Origin: Armatimonadetes bacterium UBA1398
GTDB lineage: Bacteria; Armatimonadota; Zipacnadia; UBA1398
Direction of reading: 5' to 3'
NCBI GenBank assembly: GCA_002305165.1
Contig: DBQI01000012.1
Coordinates: 1,138-24,058, forward strand
Length of the DNA stretch: 22,921 nt
This document shows, piece after piece, positions 6,934-15,491 of this stretch. Each line of letters opens with the position of its first letter. The first letter of the stretch is position 1. Under the pieces are notes generated by a model. That model was not told the DNA's origin. It saw only the letters and a list, made by a program, of their open reading frames with translations, and made no database searches. The position numbers and the translations under genes are program-made.

Positions 6934-7666
6934 GCACCTCACCCCGCAGATGGCGCCCTCCGTCGACGAAGATCACCTGACCCGTCACGAACTCAGCGGT
7001 CAATAGGTAGATGACCGCCTCGGCGACCGCGTCCGGGCTGCCCCAGGTCTCGAGCGGATTGGACCTTCGGTGACGCTCCAGGAACGAATCGTCCATACCC
7101 AGGGGGGGCAGTATGAGCCCAGGGGCCACTCCGTTCACGCGGATCCGGGGGGCGTACTCCAGCGCCGCGAGCTTCGTGAGGGCATGGAGCGTCGCCTTGC
7201 TAAGCTGGTAGGGCAAGTGCAGGGCGTCGTAGGCAAGCATCCGCGCGTCGAGAAGGTTCACTACAGCCTCCCCGTGCCCTGACTCAGCCAGCAGCCGAGT
7301 AAGAGTCTGCGGCGCGACGGCGTTGACGCGATGGCACGCATCCAGCGCGCCTGCCGTGAGTTCGGCGAGTCCGCTCCTCGGGTAGATCGCGGCGTTGTTG
7401 ACGAGTAGGTGGATCGGGCCCCCAGCCTCCGCGGCGGAGAAGACGTGCTCCGGCCCACCTTCGGCCGATAGGTCGCCCGTCACCACTCGCGCTGACCGGC
7501 CCACGGACTCGATCTCGTGGCACAGACCCAAGGCATCCTCAACCGAGGTGCGAGCGTGAACCACGACATCCGCGCCCGCGCGGGCGAGGGCCAGGCAGAT
7601 TGCCCGCCCGATGCGCTTGGCTCCGCCGGTTACCAGGGCTGTTGTGGTATCCAGAGAACGAGCCAT
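6926..7666 (-). CDS. SDR-family pteridine reductase-like protein (FolM/PTR1-like)
   Basis: This 246-aa short-chain dehydrogenase/reductase has the cofactor motif TGGAKRIG (13-20), with the TGxxxRxG pattern of pteridine reductases, and VHARTS (36-41), which suggests NADPH use. NNAA (90-93) and the catalytic Y153/K157 in YQLSK follow. The usual catalytic serine is replaced by D140 in NLLDAR, as in FolM and PTR1. The family reduces dihydropterins such as dihydrofolate or dihydromonapterin to tetrahydro forms. It is the first gene of the minus-strand pterin unit, overlapping folB by 8 nt, which strongly supports a pterin substrate. ATG at 7666 has CGGAG five bases upstream. The exact substrate cannot be told from sequence, and a generic SDR of another pathway is the less likely alternative. 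Confidence 0.83.
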   Translation of the reverse strand: MARSLDTTTALVTGGAKRIGRAICLALARAGADVVVHARTSVEDALGLCHEIESVGRSARVVTGDLSAEGGPEHVFSAAEAGGPIHLLVNNAAIYPRSGLAELTAGALDACHRVNAVAPQTLTRLLAESGHGEAVVNLLDARMLAYDALHLPYQLSKATLHALTKLAALEYAPRIRVNGVAPGLILPPLGMDDSFLERHRRSNPLETWGSPDAVAEAVIYLLTAEFVTGQVIFVDGGRHLRGEVHG

Positions 7667-7761
7667 GGCGGCTCCGTTCCGCGACGCTGCAGGGTACTGC
7701 GGCGCCTATCGCGAAAGTGGCGCAACCGCATCTTATCACCTTCGGAGGCCCCCTACCCGCC
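7667..7761. promoter_or_regulatory. Divergent intergenic region between the pterin operon and the SGNH gene
   Basis: These 95 bases separate two oppositely oriented units, so both promoters should lie here. No clear -35/-10 pair was found. GCGCC and GGCGC form a short imperfect dyad in the centre (about 7709-7731). The GGAGG at 7744-7748 probably serves the SGNH gene, though its 13-base spacing is long. Confidence 0.3.
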
Positions 7762-8901
7762 ATGATCGCTCTCATCGCGCTCGGCCAAGTGCTTGCCGCC
7801 CCTATAGAGCCCCCTCCCTTCGTGACTCCTGAGATGATCGAGCGAGGCATCACGAGCATGGGGGATGGTTGGCGCCTACAGGCCGTCGTCGAGAAGGCCC
7901 GATCGGGGGGCGAGGTCACCATCGGAGTCATCGGCGGCTCTATCACGGAGGGCGCCAGCGCGACGTCGGAGGACCGGCGCTACGGCAACCAGATTGCGGC
8001 GTGGTGGCAGACGGCCTTTCCCGAGGCGAGCATACAGTTCGTCAACGCTGGCATCGGCGCTACGGGGTCGGATATCGGCTGTCACCGAGCCGCGGACCAT
8101 CTTCTCAGCCACGATCCGGACTTCGTGGTCATCGAGTACGCGGTCAATGACGCGGACACGCCCTTTGCCGCCGAGACGCTCGAAGGGTTGGTCCGCCAGG
8201 TGCTGACCCATCCCTCCCGTCCCGCGGTGATGCTGCTTTTCATGATGTACGCGGGTGGAGGCAACGCTCAGGAGTGGCACTCCAAGATCGGAACGCATTA
8301 TCGGCTCCCTATGGTCAGCCTGAGGGATGCGGCCTGGCCGGAGATCGAGGCAGGTCGTATCGAGTGGGGCGACGTTGAGGCCGACGAGGTGCATCCTAAC
8401 GACGCAGGGCATACGCTCTGCGCGCTCCTTGTGACCGAGGTGGTCTCTCGACATATGGCGGGGCAGCTTCCTCCGCCGCTCGTCTCCGATGTGTACCAGC
8501 ACACCGCCATGCTCACCCCCGATAACGCCCCCAACGTGGCGGCTGAGGGGTTCTCCGAGGGCGAGCCTGCGCGCCTTGGGCGTACGTGGTGGGCAGACGA
8601 GCCGGGGGCGACGCTTGAGGTACCCTTCGAGGGCACCTCGTGCGCCATAGCCTACTACCGCATCAAGGGCGACCAGGGGCGGGCTGAGGCCTGGGTGGAC
8701 GATCGCGAGCCGGTAGTTCTTGAAGGCTGGTTCGAGGCCGACTGGGGCGGCTACTCCGCCTTCGCTCTCATCGGCCGTGACTTGGGGCCAGGAGAGCACA
8801 CGCTGCACGTGCGGCTGCTGCCGGACCGGGCGGAGGGCAGCCGAGGCCATCGGTTCGAGGTGCATGCCGTTCTCGTGGCGGGCAGGGAAGCGGCGCAATA
8901 G
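7762..8901 (+). CDS. Secreted SGNH/GDSL-type hydrolase with C-terminal beta domain
   Basis: This 379-aa protein is probably an esterase or acetyl-hydrolase acting on carbohydrate or lipid esters outside the cytoplasm. A short hydrophobic N-terminus (MIALIALGQVLA) resembles a signal sequence, though it lacks the usual positive charges. The four SGNH blocks are present: nucleophile S60 in IGVIGGSITEG, G97 in NAGIGATGSD, N129 in EYAVND, and D208/H211 in DEVHPNDAGH. Residues from about 270 to 379 form a separate beta-rich domain (LEVPFEGTSCAIAYYR to HTLHVRLLP), likely a jelly-roll accessory module. The ATG at 7762 was chosen because the open frame further upstream overlaps the divergent SDR gene. 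A metallophosphoesterase follows after 65 nt and is probably cotranscribed. The substrate is unknown. Confidence 0.85.
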   Translation: MIALIALGQVLAAPIEPPPFVTPEMIERGITSMGDGWRLQAVVEKARSGGEVTIGVIGGSITEGASATSEDRRYGNQIAAWWQTAFPEASIQFVNAGIGATGSDIGCHRAADHLLSHDPDFVVIEYAVNDADTPFAAETLEGLVRQVLTHPSRPAVMLLFMMYAGGGNAQEWHSKIGTHYRLPMVSLRDAAWPEIEAGRIEWGDVEADEVHPNDAGHTLCALLVTEVVSRHMAGQLPPPLVSDVYQHTAMLTPDNAPNVAAEGFSEGEPARLGRTWWADEPGATLEVPFEGTSCAIAYYRIKGDQGRAEAWVDDREPVVLEGWFEADWGGYSAFALIGRDLGPGEHTLHVRLLPDRAEGSRGHRFEVHAVLVAGREAAQ

Positions 8902-8955
8902 CGCCACTTCGCCCGTCGCAGGGACATCGGGTTGGAGCGCAGCCCATGTGAGAAG

Positions 8956-8966
8956 GGATGATTGAC
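8956..8966 (+). promoter_or_regulatory. Translation-initiation leader GGATGATTGAC (shared with the aminotransferase gene)
   Basis: GGATGATTGAC directly precedes the ATG at 8967. The purine run AGAAGGGA (8951-8958) gives a Shine-Dalgarno site at good spacing for 8967 but far too close for the ATG at 8958, so 8967 is the likely start. The same 11 bases precede the aminotransferase start at 21650. Confidence 0.45.
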
Positions 8967-10526
8967 ATGCGTAGGTTCAACATTGCGCTGGTCGCCGCCG
9001 CGCTAACCGCGACTCTGGCGTCGTCTGCCTGGGCGCTCAGCGCGAGAGGCACTGTCTTCCACGACCGCGATGGCGATGGGGTCATGGGGCCACGCGAACC
9101 CGGGCTGCCGGGCGTGGGCGTCTCGAATGGCGATCAGGTGGTCGTGACGGACTCCTCGGGGCGCTGGGAGTTGCCCTGTGACGACTACACTATCTTCTTC
9201 GTCATCAAACCCTCTCAATGGTCGGTGAGGACCGACCAGGACGGAGTGCAGCGCGGCTATTACATCCACTGCCCCGAGGGAGCGCCCGACCTCCAGTACC
9301 CGGGCGTCGCCCCCACTGGGCCTCTGCCACGCAGCATTGACTTCGCGCTCACGCCAGCGACTGAGCCGGATTGTTTCGAGGTCATCTGCCTGGGCGACCC
9401 CCAGCCGTGGAACGTGTGGGAGGTCGAACTGCTCGCCCAGGACCTCGTCGAGCAACTCGCTGTAACGGAGACATCGGCGGCCTTCGGTATGGTGCTCGGG
9501 GACGTTGTGTTCGACGACCTCAGCCTGCTCCCGCTGGTGACCGCCACCCTCGGACGCGCGGGGATCCCCTGGCACTACGCCATGGGCAACCATGACAGGA
9601 ACTACGACACGGGCGAGGAGTTCTCCACCACGACGTGGCACCGCGTGGTGGGCCCCGATCATTACGCTTTCAACTACGGCGGAGTGCACTTCTTGGTGCT
9701 GGAGAACATCGCGCACCAGGATGGAGGAGGCTACAGCGCAGGCCTGACCGAGGAGCAACTGAACTTCGTGCGCGAGGATCTGCGGCACGTCCCCAAGGAC
9801 ACGCTCATCGTCTACATCCAGCACATCCCCGTTATGGAGCAGAGCGACCAGCACAGGTTCCTCAGGCTCTTCGAAGGGCGGCAGAATGTGCTGGGGCTTT
9901 CGGCGCATTGGCACAGCCAGCAGCACTTCTTCCTCAACGCCGACTTCGGCTGGCCCAATCCCATGCCTCATCACCACCTCGTGCATGTCGCGTCATGCGG
10001 GGCCTGGTGGCAAGGGCAGCCAGACCACCAGGGGATCCCGCACGCAAACGCGCCCGATGGCACGCCGAACGGGTACTCGGTCATCCGCTTCGACGGGAAC
10101 CGCTACGAGATCCAGTACCGCGCGGCCCGACGCGAGGCCAGCTACCAGATGCGGCTTTGGGCGCCCGAGGAGGTCGAACCCGGGGATGGAGCCTTCCTCT
10201 ACGCGAATGTGTTCGGGGGCTCCGAGCGATCCACTGTGGAGTACCGGCTGACAAGGGATGCGACCATGCCGGGTGAGTGGACTCGGATGGAGCGCAGAAC
10301 CGACCCCGACCCAGCGGATGTAGAGGCCATCCGGGCACGGTACCGCGGGATCATGGGGCCAGACTCCCCGTTCGAGATCGAGGTGCCCGTCTGGTGCGCT
10401 CATCTATGGCACACCGTGCTTGCCGCGCCCGAGGAGCCTGGTTACTACCGTATTGAGGTGCGCACCACCGACATGTTCGGCAACACGCACCAAGGGGTTC
10501 GAGTGCTGCGAGTGGTGGCACCGTAA
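8967..10526 (+). CDS. Secreted calcineurin-like metallophosphoesterase with N- and C-terminal accessory domains
   Basis: This 519-aa exported protein should hydrolyse phosphate esters with a two-metal centre. A signal peptide occupies residues 1-24 (MRRFNIALVAAALTATLA and onward to AWA). Residues 26-120 form an SdrD_B/Ig-like domain with the calcium-loop pattern GTVFHDRDGDGVMGPREPG. The catalytic domain carries D144 in GDPQPW, D179 in LGDVVFD, N208/H209/D210 in GNHD, H286 in YIQHIPV and H314/H316 in SAHWHS. The canonical first-motif histidine is a glutamine (D144-P-Q146) and the final GHxH reads AHWH, both seen in the MetallophosN/MetallophosC group as I recall it. A C-terminal beta domain (about 400-519) matches the MetallophosC architecture. 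It lies 65 nt after the SGNH gene and converges on carB. Confidence 0.88.
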   Translation: MRRFNIALVAAALTATLASSAWALSARGTVFHDRDGDGVMGPREPGLPGVGVSNGDQVVVTDSSGRWELPCDDYTIFFVIKPSQWSVRTDQDGVQRGYYIHCPEGAPDLQYPGVAPTGPLPRSIDFALTPATEPDCFEVICLGDPQPWNVWEVELLAQDLVEQLAVTETSAAFGMVLGDVVFDDLSLLPLVTATLGRAGIPWHYAMGNHDRNYDTGEEFSTTTWHRVVGPDHYAFNYGGVHFLVLENIAHQDGGGYSAGLTEEQLNFVREDLRHVPKDTLIVYIQHIPVMEQSDQHRFLRLFEGRQNVLGLSAHWHSQQHFFLNADFGWPNPMPHHHLVHVASCGAWWQGQPDHQGIPHANAPDGTPNGYSVIRFDGNRYEIQYRAARREASYQMRLWAPEEVEPGDGAFLYANVFGGSERSTVEYRLTRDATMPGEWTRMERRTDPDPADVEAIRARYRGIMGPDSPFEIEVPVWCAHLWHTVLAAPEEPGYYRIEVRTTDMFGNTHQGVRVLRVVAP

Positions 10527-10556
10527 GGCAGCCGCCAACGTCTCGCTGCCCGGTTT
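10527..10556. terminator. Weak hairpin between convergent genes
   Basis: GGCAGC (10527-10532) can pair with GCTGCC (10545-10550) across a 12-nt loop, starting right after the phosphoesterase stop and ending before the convergent carB stop. CGGTTT follows on the plus strand. The stem is short and the T-run poor, so it is only a candidate terminator for the rightward gene pair. Confidence 0.35.
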
Positions 10557-10559
10557 GAG

Positions 10560-13500
10560 CTACATCGCCTCGATGTCCGAATGGTACATCTGGATGGAGC
10601 GCACGTCTCCGATGCCGCCGCGTGCGGCCGCGATACCCTCGGCAGCGGATAAGGCTGCGGCAGTGGTTGTCACGTACGGGATTCGGTAGCGGATCGCGGC
10701 CTTCCGAATGTAGCTGTCGTCGTAGGCGCTGTCCTTGCCCGCGGGGGTGTTTATGACCATCTGAACCTCGTGGTTGTGCAGCGCATCCAGAATGTGGGGC
10801 CGGCCCTCTTGGAGTTTCCGGATCATCTCGGCGGCAATGCCGTGTTCGCCCAGGAACCTCGCCGTACCCGCCGTGGACAGGATCCGAAAGCCTAGGTCGG
10901 CGAGCTTGCGCGCTGGCTCCAGCACGAGCTCCTTGTCGCGATCGGCGACGGTGATGAGCACCGTCCCCTCCAGCGGCGGCGCGAACCCCGCGGCCAGCTG
11001 AGCCTTGTAGAACGCCAGGCCGTAGGAGTCAGCGATCCCCAGCACCTCACCCGTGGAGCGCATCTCGGGGCTCAGAATGGGATCCACCTCAGGCAGCATG
11101 TTGAAGGGGAAGACCGCTTCCTTCACGCCGAAGTGCCGGTAGCGCAGGCGGCACAGACCCGTGTCGGCCAACCGGGCGCCCAGCATGACCTCGGTGGCAA
11201 TCCGGGCCATCGAGACGCCCGTCACTTTGGAGACCAGAGGCACGGTGCGCGAGGCCCGAGGATTGGCCTCGAGGACGTAGACGGTACCGCCGCAGATGGC
11301 GTACTGCATGTTCATGAGTCCCACGACACCGAGCTCCACGGCGATGCGGCGGGTGTAGTCCTCGATGGTGGCAAGGTGGTCCGGGCTGATGGTTACGGGA
11401 GGGATCACACAGGCGCTATCACCTGAGTGAATACCCGCCAGCTCGATGTGCTCCATGACCGAGGGAACATAGGCTTGCTCGCCATCGGCGATAGCGTCAG
11501 CCTCGGCCTCCACGGCGTTCTCCAGGAACTTGTCGATGAGGATGGTACGCTCGGGCGCGACACGTATCGCGGCCGTCATGTAGCGGAGGAAGGAAGCCTC
11601 ATCGTACACGACCTCCATGCCGCGTCCGCCCAGGACATAGGAGGGCCTCACCATAAGGGGATACCCGATTCGGGAGGCGATAGCCAGGCCCTCCTCGACG
11701 GATAGGGCCGAACCGCTCTCGGGCTCGGGAATGCCAAGACGCTCCATGACACTTGCGAACCGCTTGCGGTCCTCCGCTAGGTCAATGCTCTCGGGGGCGG
11801 TTCCGAGGATCTTGACGCCGGCGGCCTGCAGCTCCGCCGCGAGGTTCAGCGGCGTCTGTCCTCCAAACTGGACGATGACGCCTTCGGGCCGCTCCTTCTC
11901 GTAGATGCTGAGAACGTCCTCAACGGTGAGAGGCTCGAAGTAGAGCCTGTCCGAGGTGTCGTAGTCGGTCGAGACAGTCTCGGGGTTGCAGTTCACCATG
12001 ATGGACTCGTACCCGAGGTCCCGTAGGGCGAAGGCTGCGTGGACGCACGTATAGTCGAACTCGATGCCCTGTCCGATGCGGTTCGGGCCGCCGCCGAGAA
12101 CCATGACCTTGCGGTTGCCAGACACCGGCACCGTATCGGGCGCGTTGTAGGTTGAGTAGTAGTACTCAGCATCAGCGCCGCTCACGGGGATAGCGTTCCA
12201 GGCCTGAACGAGTCCGATGGCTTTGCGTCGGTTGCGGATCTCCTCCTCGTTCAACCCCAGGAGCTGGCTCAAGTAGCGATCGGCGAACCCATCCTTCTTG
12301 GCGCGGATGAGCAGCTCGTCGGGGAAGTCGCGGCCCCGATGCTGGAGTATCTCCTCCTCAAGGGCAACCAACTCGGCCATCTGCTGAATGAACCATCGGC
12401 CTATGTGCGTGATCCGATGTAGCTCCTCGACGGTCGCACCCTTGCGCAGGGCCTCGTACATGAGGAACTGACGCTCCGATGTGGGCTCGGCAAGCCGCTT
12501 GCGGAGAGTGGACAGCGACAGGCTGTGGAAGTCGGATGCGAAGCCGAGGCCGTAACGCCCGATCTCCAGCGATCGGATGGCCTTCTGGTATGCCTCCTTG
12601 TAGGTCTTGCCGATGCTCATGACCTCGCCGACCGCGCGCATCTGCGTCCCCAGGCGGTCCTCTGCGCCGGGGAACTTCTCGAAGGCCCAGCGCGCGAACT
12701 TGACTACGACGTAGTCGCCCGAGGGCGTGTACCGGTCGAGGGTCCCATCACGCCAGTAGGGGAGATCGGTGAGCTCCAGGCCACCCGCAAGCATCGAGGA
12801 TACTAGGGCGATGGGGAAGCCGGTCGCCTTCGACGCCAGGGCCGATGAGCGGGAGGTGCGAGGGTTGATCTCGATGACCACAACGCGGTCGTCCTCCGGG
12901 TTGTGAGCGAACTGGATGTTGGTGCCTCCTATGACGCCAATCGCCTCGACGATGCGGTAGGAGTAGTCCTGCAGGCGCTCCTGCAACTCTTTGGGGACGG
13001 TGAGCATGGGGGCGACGCAGAAGCTATCACCCGTGTGGACGCCCATCGCATCCACGTTCTCGATGAAGCAAACCGTGACCATGCGGCCGCCCGCGTCCCG
13101 CACAACCTCTAGTTCCAGTTCCTCCCAACCGAGGACCGACTCCTCAACGAGTACATGGCCCACGAGGCTCGCGGCCAAGCCGCGCGCCGCGATGACCCGC
13201 AACTCCTCCACGTTCCACGCGATCCCGCCCCCCGTGCCACCTAGTGTGTAGGCCGGCCGGAGCACGACTGGGTAACCGAGACGCGACGCCACGGCTTCGG
13301 CCTCCTCCACGCTGAAGCAGGCCTCGCTGAGCGGCATGGGGATCTCCAGGGCGTTCATCGTCTCCTTGAACGCGATCCGGTCCTCCCCCCGCTCGATGGC
13401 GTCCGCCTGGACGCCGATGGTCCGCACACCGTACTTGTCGAGGATTCCGGCCCTGTGGAGCTCTGACGTGAGGTTCAGACCCGTCTGGCCACCGAGGTTG

Positions 13501-13763
13501 GGCAGGATGGCGTCGGGCCTCTCGGCGGCGATGATCCGCTCTAGGCTGTCGACGGTGAGGGGCTCGATATAGGTAACGTCGGCCATCCCAGGGTCGGTCA
13601 TGATGGTCGCGGGGTTCGAGTTGACCAGTACCACGCGGTATCCGAGGGCCCGCAGAGCCTTGCACGCCTGGGTACCGGAGTAGTCGAACTCGCAGGCCTG
13701 CCCAATCACGATAGGTCCGGAGCCGATGATGAGGATCTTGTCGATGTCGTTGAGCTTCGGCAT
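10560..13763 (-). CDS. carB: Carbamoyl-phosphate synthase large subunit
   Basis: This 1067-aa subunit makes carbamoyl phosphate from bicarbonate, ammonia (from glutamine via CarA) and two ATP, feeding arginine and pyrimidine synthesis. It is full length. The N-half begins MPKLNDIDKILIIGSGPIVI with QACEFDYSG and the first ATP-grasp domain (to about 400), then an oligomerisation region. The second half begins VMVLGGGPNRIGQGIEFDY with the second ATP-grasp domain, and the last 130 residues form the MGS-like regulatory domain (LITVADRDKELVLEPARKLA to the end). The ATG at 13763 was chosen over upstream codons because family proteins begin M-P-K and GAGGA lies six bases before it. No carA is nearby. 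The gene stands alone between secreted enzymes and has a structured leader. Confidence 0.98.
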   Translation of the reverse strand: MPKLNDIDKILIIGSGPIVIGQACEFDYSGTQACKALRALGYRVVLVNSNPATIMTDPGMADVTYIEPLTVDSLERIIAAERPDAILPNLGGQTGLNLTSELHRAGILDKYGVRTIGVQADAIERGEDRIAFKETMNALEIPMPLSEACFSVEEAEAVASRLGYPVVLRPAYTLGGTGGGIAWNVEELRVIAARGLAASLVGHVLVEESVLGWEELELEVVRDAGGRMVTVCFIENVDAMGVHTGDSFCVAPMLTVPKELQERLQDYSYRIVEAIGVIGGTNIQFAHNPEDDRVVVIEINPRTSRSSALASKATGFPIALVSSMLAGGLELTDLPYWRDGTLDRYTPSGDYVVVKFARWAFEKFPGAEDRLGTQMRAVGEVMSIGKTYKEAYQKAIRSLEIGRYGLGFASDFHSLSLSTLRKRLAEPTSERQFLMYEALRKGATVEELHRITHIGRWFIQQMAELVALEEEILQHRGRDFPDELLIRAKKDGFADRYLSQLLGLNEEEIRNRRKAIGLVQAWNAIPVSGADAEYYYSTYNAPDTVPVSGNRKVMVLGGGPNRIGQGIEFDYTCVHAAFALRDLGYESIMVNCNPETVSTDYDTSDRLYFEPLTVEDVLSIYEKERPEGVIVQFGGQTPLNLAAELQAAGVKILGTAPESIDLAEDRKRFASVMERLGIPEPESGSALSVEEGLAIASRIGYPLMVRPSYVLGGRGMEVVYDEASFLRYMTAAIRVAPERTILIDKFLENAVEAEADAIADGEQAYVPSVMEHIELAGIHSGDSACVIPPVTISPDHLATIEDYTRRIAVELGVVGLMNMQYAICGGTVYVLEANPRASRTVPLVSKVTGVSMARIATEVMLGARLADTGLCRLRYRHFGVKEAVFPFNMLPEVDPILSPEMRSTGEVLGIADSYGLAFYKAQLAAGFAPPLEGTVLITVADRDKELVLEPARKLADLGFRILSTAGTARFLGEHGIAAEMIRKLQEGRPHILDALHNHEVQMVINTPAGKDSAYDDSYIRKAAIRYRIPYVTTTAAALSAAEGIAAARGGIGDVRSIQMYHSDIEAM

Positions 13764-13789
13764 GGCTGTCCTCGGTACGCGCCGCATGA

Positions 13790-13857
13790 GGCGCCCCCGA
13801 GTCGGGGCACCAGACGCCAGGCACGGAGATAGGGCCCGGCCCTCGCGCCGGCCGGGC
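13790..13857 (-). promoter_or_regulatory. carB leader with two GC-rich hairpins
   Basis: Within the 258-nt gap upstream of carB two stems are visible. The distal one pairs 13834-13841 (GCCCGGCC) with 13850-13857 (GGCCGGGC), a perfect 8-bp stem with an 8-nt loop. The proximal one pairs CCCCG (13795-13799) with CGGGG (13803-13807) around a 3-nt loop, inside an outer 4-bp pairing (13790-13793 with 13815-13818). It ends about 26 nt before the carB start codon. This could act as an attenuator or other leader control. No PyrR-binding consensus was recognised. The rest of the gap (13858-14021) shows no convincing gene. Confidence 0.4.
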
Positions 13858-14021
13858 GGAACTAACCCGCCATTCTCGCACCAGATGCCCATCGGGCACA
13901 ACCGCCGGGATGGGTTTGTCCGTAGATCCGCGGTCCTACCGGCGCGAGACGGTGAGCTGAGCGCCTCGGAGATCGAGGCGCGCCTGCTCCTCTGGGCTCA
14001 CTTCCTGGGGTGCGGAAGGCC

Positions 14022-15458
14022 CTAGCGCGAGGGGCGTAGCCACAGCTCCATGGCATGGATGTCCCACGATCTATCTCCGCCATCCCACTGCATGGACTCG
14101 CCCCCGCCATAGTAGTAGATGGCGTGCGCCTCATCGGGGGACTCGGCGAGCGGGTCATCGGGAAGCCAGCCGAGAGGAGTGCCCAGGATGCCTCCGTTGT
14201 TGCATGAGAGAGCGCCCGGGTCGTCAATGAGGAGATCAAGGGGGATGTAGGCCTGATCGCCGGCCCAATCCACGCCGTCGGCAGAGAAGGCCACCATGAC
14301 CGCGCCAGGGGGACCGTTGATCGCCACGACTCCGATGTACGCCGATAGGCCCGCGGCCCACTTCATGTCCCACGTGTAGTTGCCGAGGTTGCTGAGCGCG
14401 CCGGTCTCACCGACGCGGTGGAAGGACAGCGGATCGCCGTAGGGGTCCGCGATAGCGACGCACGGCTGCCCCACCGTGGTATCGGTGAAGAAGTGAACCA
14501 GATCGAGGGACCCGTCGCCGTCTTGGTCACGCAACACCACACTGGATTGGCCGGCGCCGTACTGGCTCGGGTCTGGGCGTAGGGGCCGCAGCGCTACACC
14601 AAGCTTTTCCCAGGTGATGCCTGCATCGGTCGATCGGGCGCAAAGTATGGTGTTTGCGTCCCGATCGCCTTCGCCCTCCCAGCCCGTGTAGTACATCAAG
14701 TAGAAGGGCCGCTCACCGGGGGTGCGAGGAGGGACCCGCACAACGGATGGATCCGCGGCGTGTAGCCCGTCCTCGCCGCCGGAGGGGTCCAGATCGGAGT
14801 ACCAGCCGTGGGCGTATCCGAAGGGCGGCTCCGCGATGCCCATGGGAGGCCGGGTGGGAGCGAGCACCGGATGCCTGGGTACCCCCTCCGGCCCGCGCAT
14901 CTCCGTCCCCTCGACGTAGAACCAGCGGGCCGGGTCCACGCCCGTAGCGGCGAAGATGGCGTCACCAGCCCATGAGCCGGCCAGCCACATGCGATGCGCG
15001 CCGTTCTCCTCGACCATCGCCGTGGGGTAGGACTCGTAGTGCCCGGGTTCACCCAGGACGGGCCCGACATGCAGCGCCCAGATGTCACCCCGAGCGGACG
15101 GCACGCGCAGGGCTCGACCGATGACCGCGCCGGACTCCACGTCGATCGCCGTAACTCGCAGCGATCCCGGAGCTAGCGCATCCGGGCGCCACGCGAAGTA
15201 GGGCGGGTCACAGGACCTGAAACGATAGTGGTCCACCGGAGCGGCGGCTAACCCTGACTCCGCCTCCGCCACGAGCAGCTGCACGGCGGCGCCGTCGGAC
15301 TCTATGCGCTCCACCACCATGGACACAGCTCCACTCGCGCTCCCCGCGAAGCACCGGCCATCGGCCACGAATAGCGCGTTCGCCGTCTCACAATGGGCGG
15401 GCTCGCAGAAGACGCCTGCTGCCGCAGCGGCTGCGAGGACCCAGCATACTGACCTCAT
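14022..15458 (-). CDS. Secreted five-bladed beta-propeller protein, GH43/GH32-like
   Basis: This 478-aa protein has an N-terminal signal sequence (MRSVCWVLAAAAAAGVFC, about 23 residues). Its repeated blade-like strands resemble the GH43/GH32/GH68 glycosidase-like propellers. Examples are AADPSVVRV (234-242), FYLMYYTGW (252-260), ARSTDAGITWEKLG (274-287) and MVAFSADGVDW (388-398). DQDGDGSLDL (311-320) is a calcium-binding loop of the FG-GAP type. Such proteins cleave or bind sugar chains, but I could not fix the catalytic acid and base, so activity is unproven. GGAGGA lies six bases before the ATG. The gene follows the metallopeptidase after 33 nt on the same strand, so the two should be cotranscribed. 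A non-catalytic lectin-like role is possible. Confidence 0.65.
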   Translation of the reverse strand: MRSVCWVLAAAAAAGVFCEPAHCETANALFVADGRCFAGSASGAVSMVVERIESDGAAVQLLVAEAESGLAAAPVDHYRFRSCDPPYFAWRPDALAPGSLRVTAIDVESGAVIGRALRVPSARGDIWALHVGPVLGEPGHYESYPTAMVEENGAHRMWLAGSWAGDAIFAATGVDPARWFYVEGTEMRGPEGVPRHPVLAPTRPPMGIAEPPFGYAHGWYSDLDPSGGEDGLHAADPSVVRVPPRTPGERPFYLMYYTGWEGEGDRDANTILCARSTDAGITWEKLGVALRPLRPDPSQYGAGQSSVVLRDQDGDGSLDLVHFFTDTTVGQPCVAIADPYGDPLSFHRVGETGALSNLGNYTWDMKWAAGLSAYIGVVAINGPPGAVMVAFSADGVDWAGDQAYIPLDLLIDDPGALSCNNGGILGTPLGWLPDDPLAESPDEAHAIYYYGGGESMQWDGGDRSWDIHAMELWLRPSR

Positions 15459-15491
15459 GACTGCTCCTCCGTCCCTGGGCGAGTCGGGGGC

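Noticed and set aside
7876..8907. Long minus-strand frame (343 codons)
   Set aside because: It is antisense to the SGNH hydrolase and shows no domain; a third-position GC artefact.
9003..9986. Long minus-strand frame (327 codons)
   Set aside because: It is antisense to the metallophosphoesterase catalytic domain and has no recognisable motif.
13888..14025. Small plus-strand frame between carB and the propeller gene
   Set aside because: It encodes 45 residues with no ribosome site and no recognisable feature, and sits in the carB leader region.
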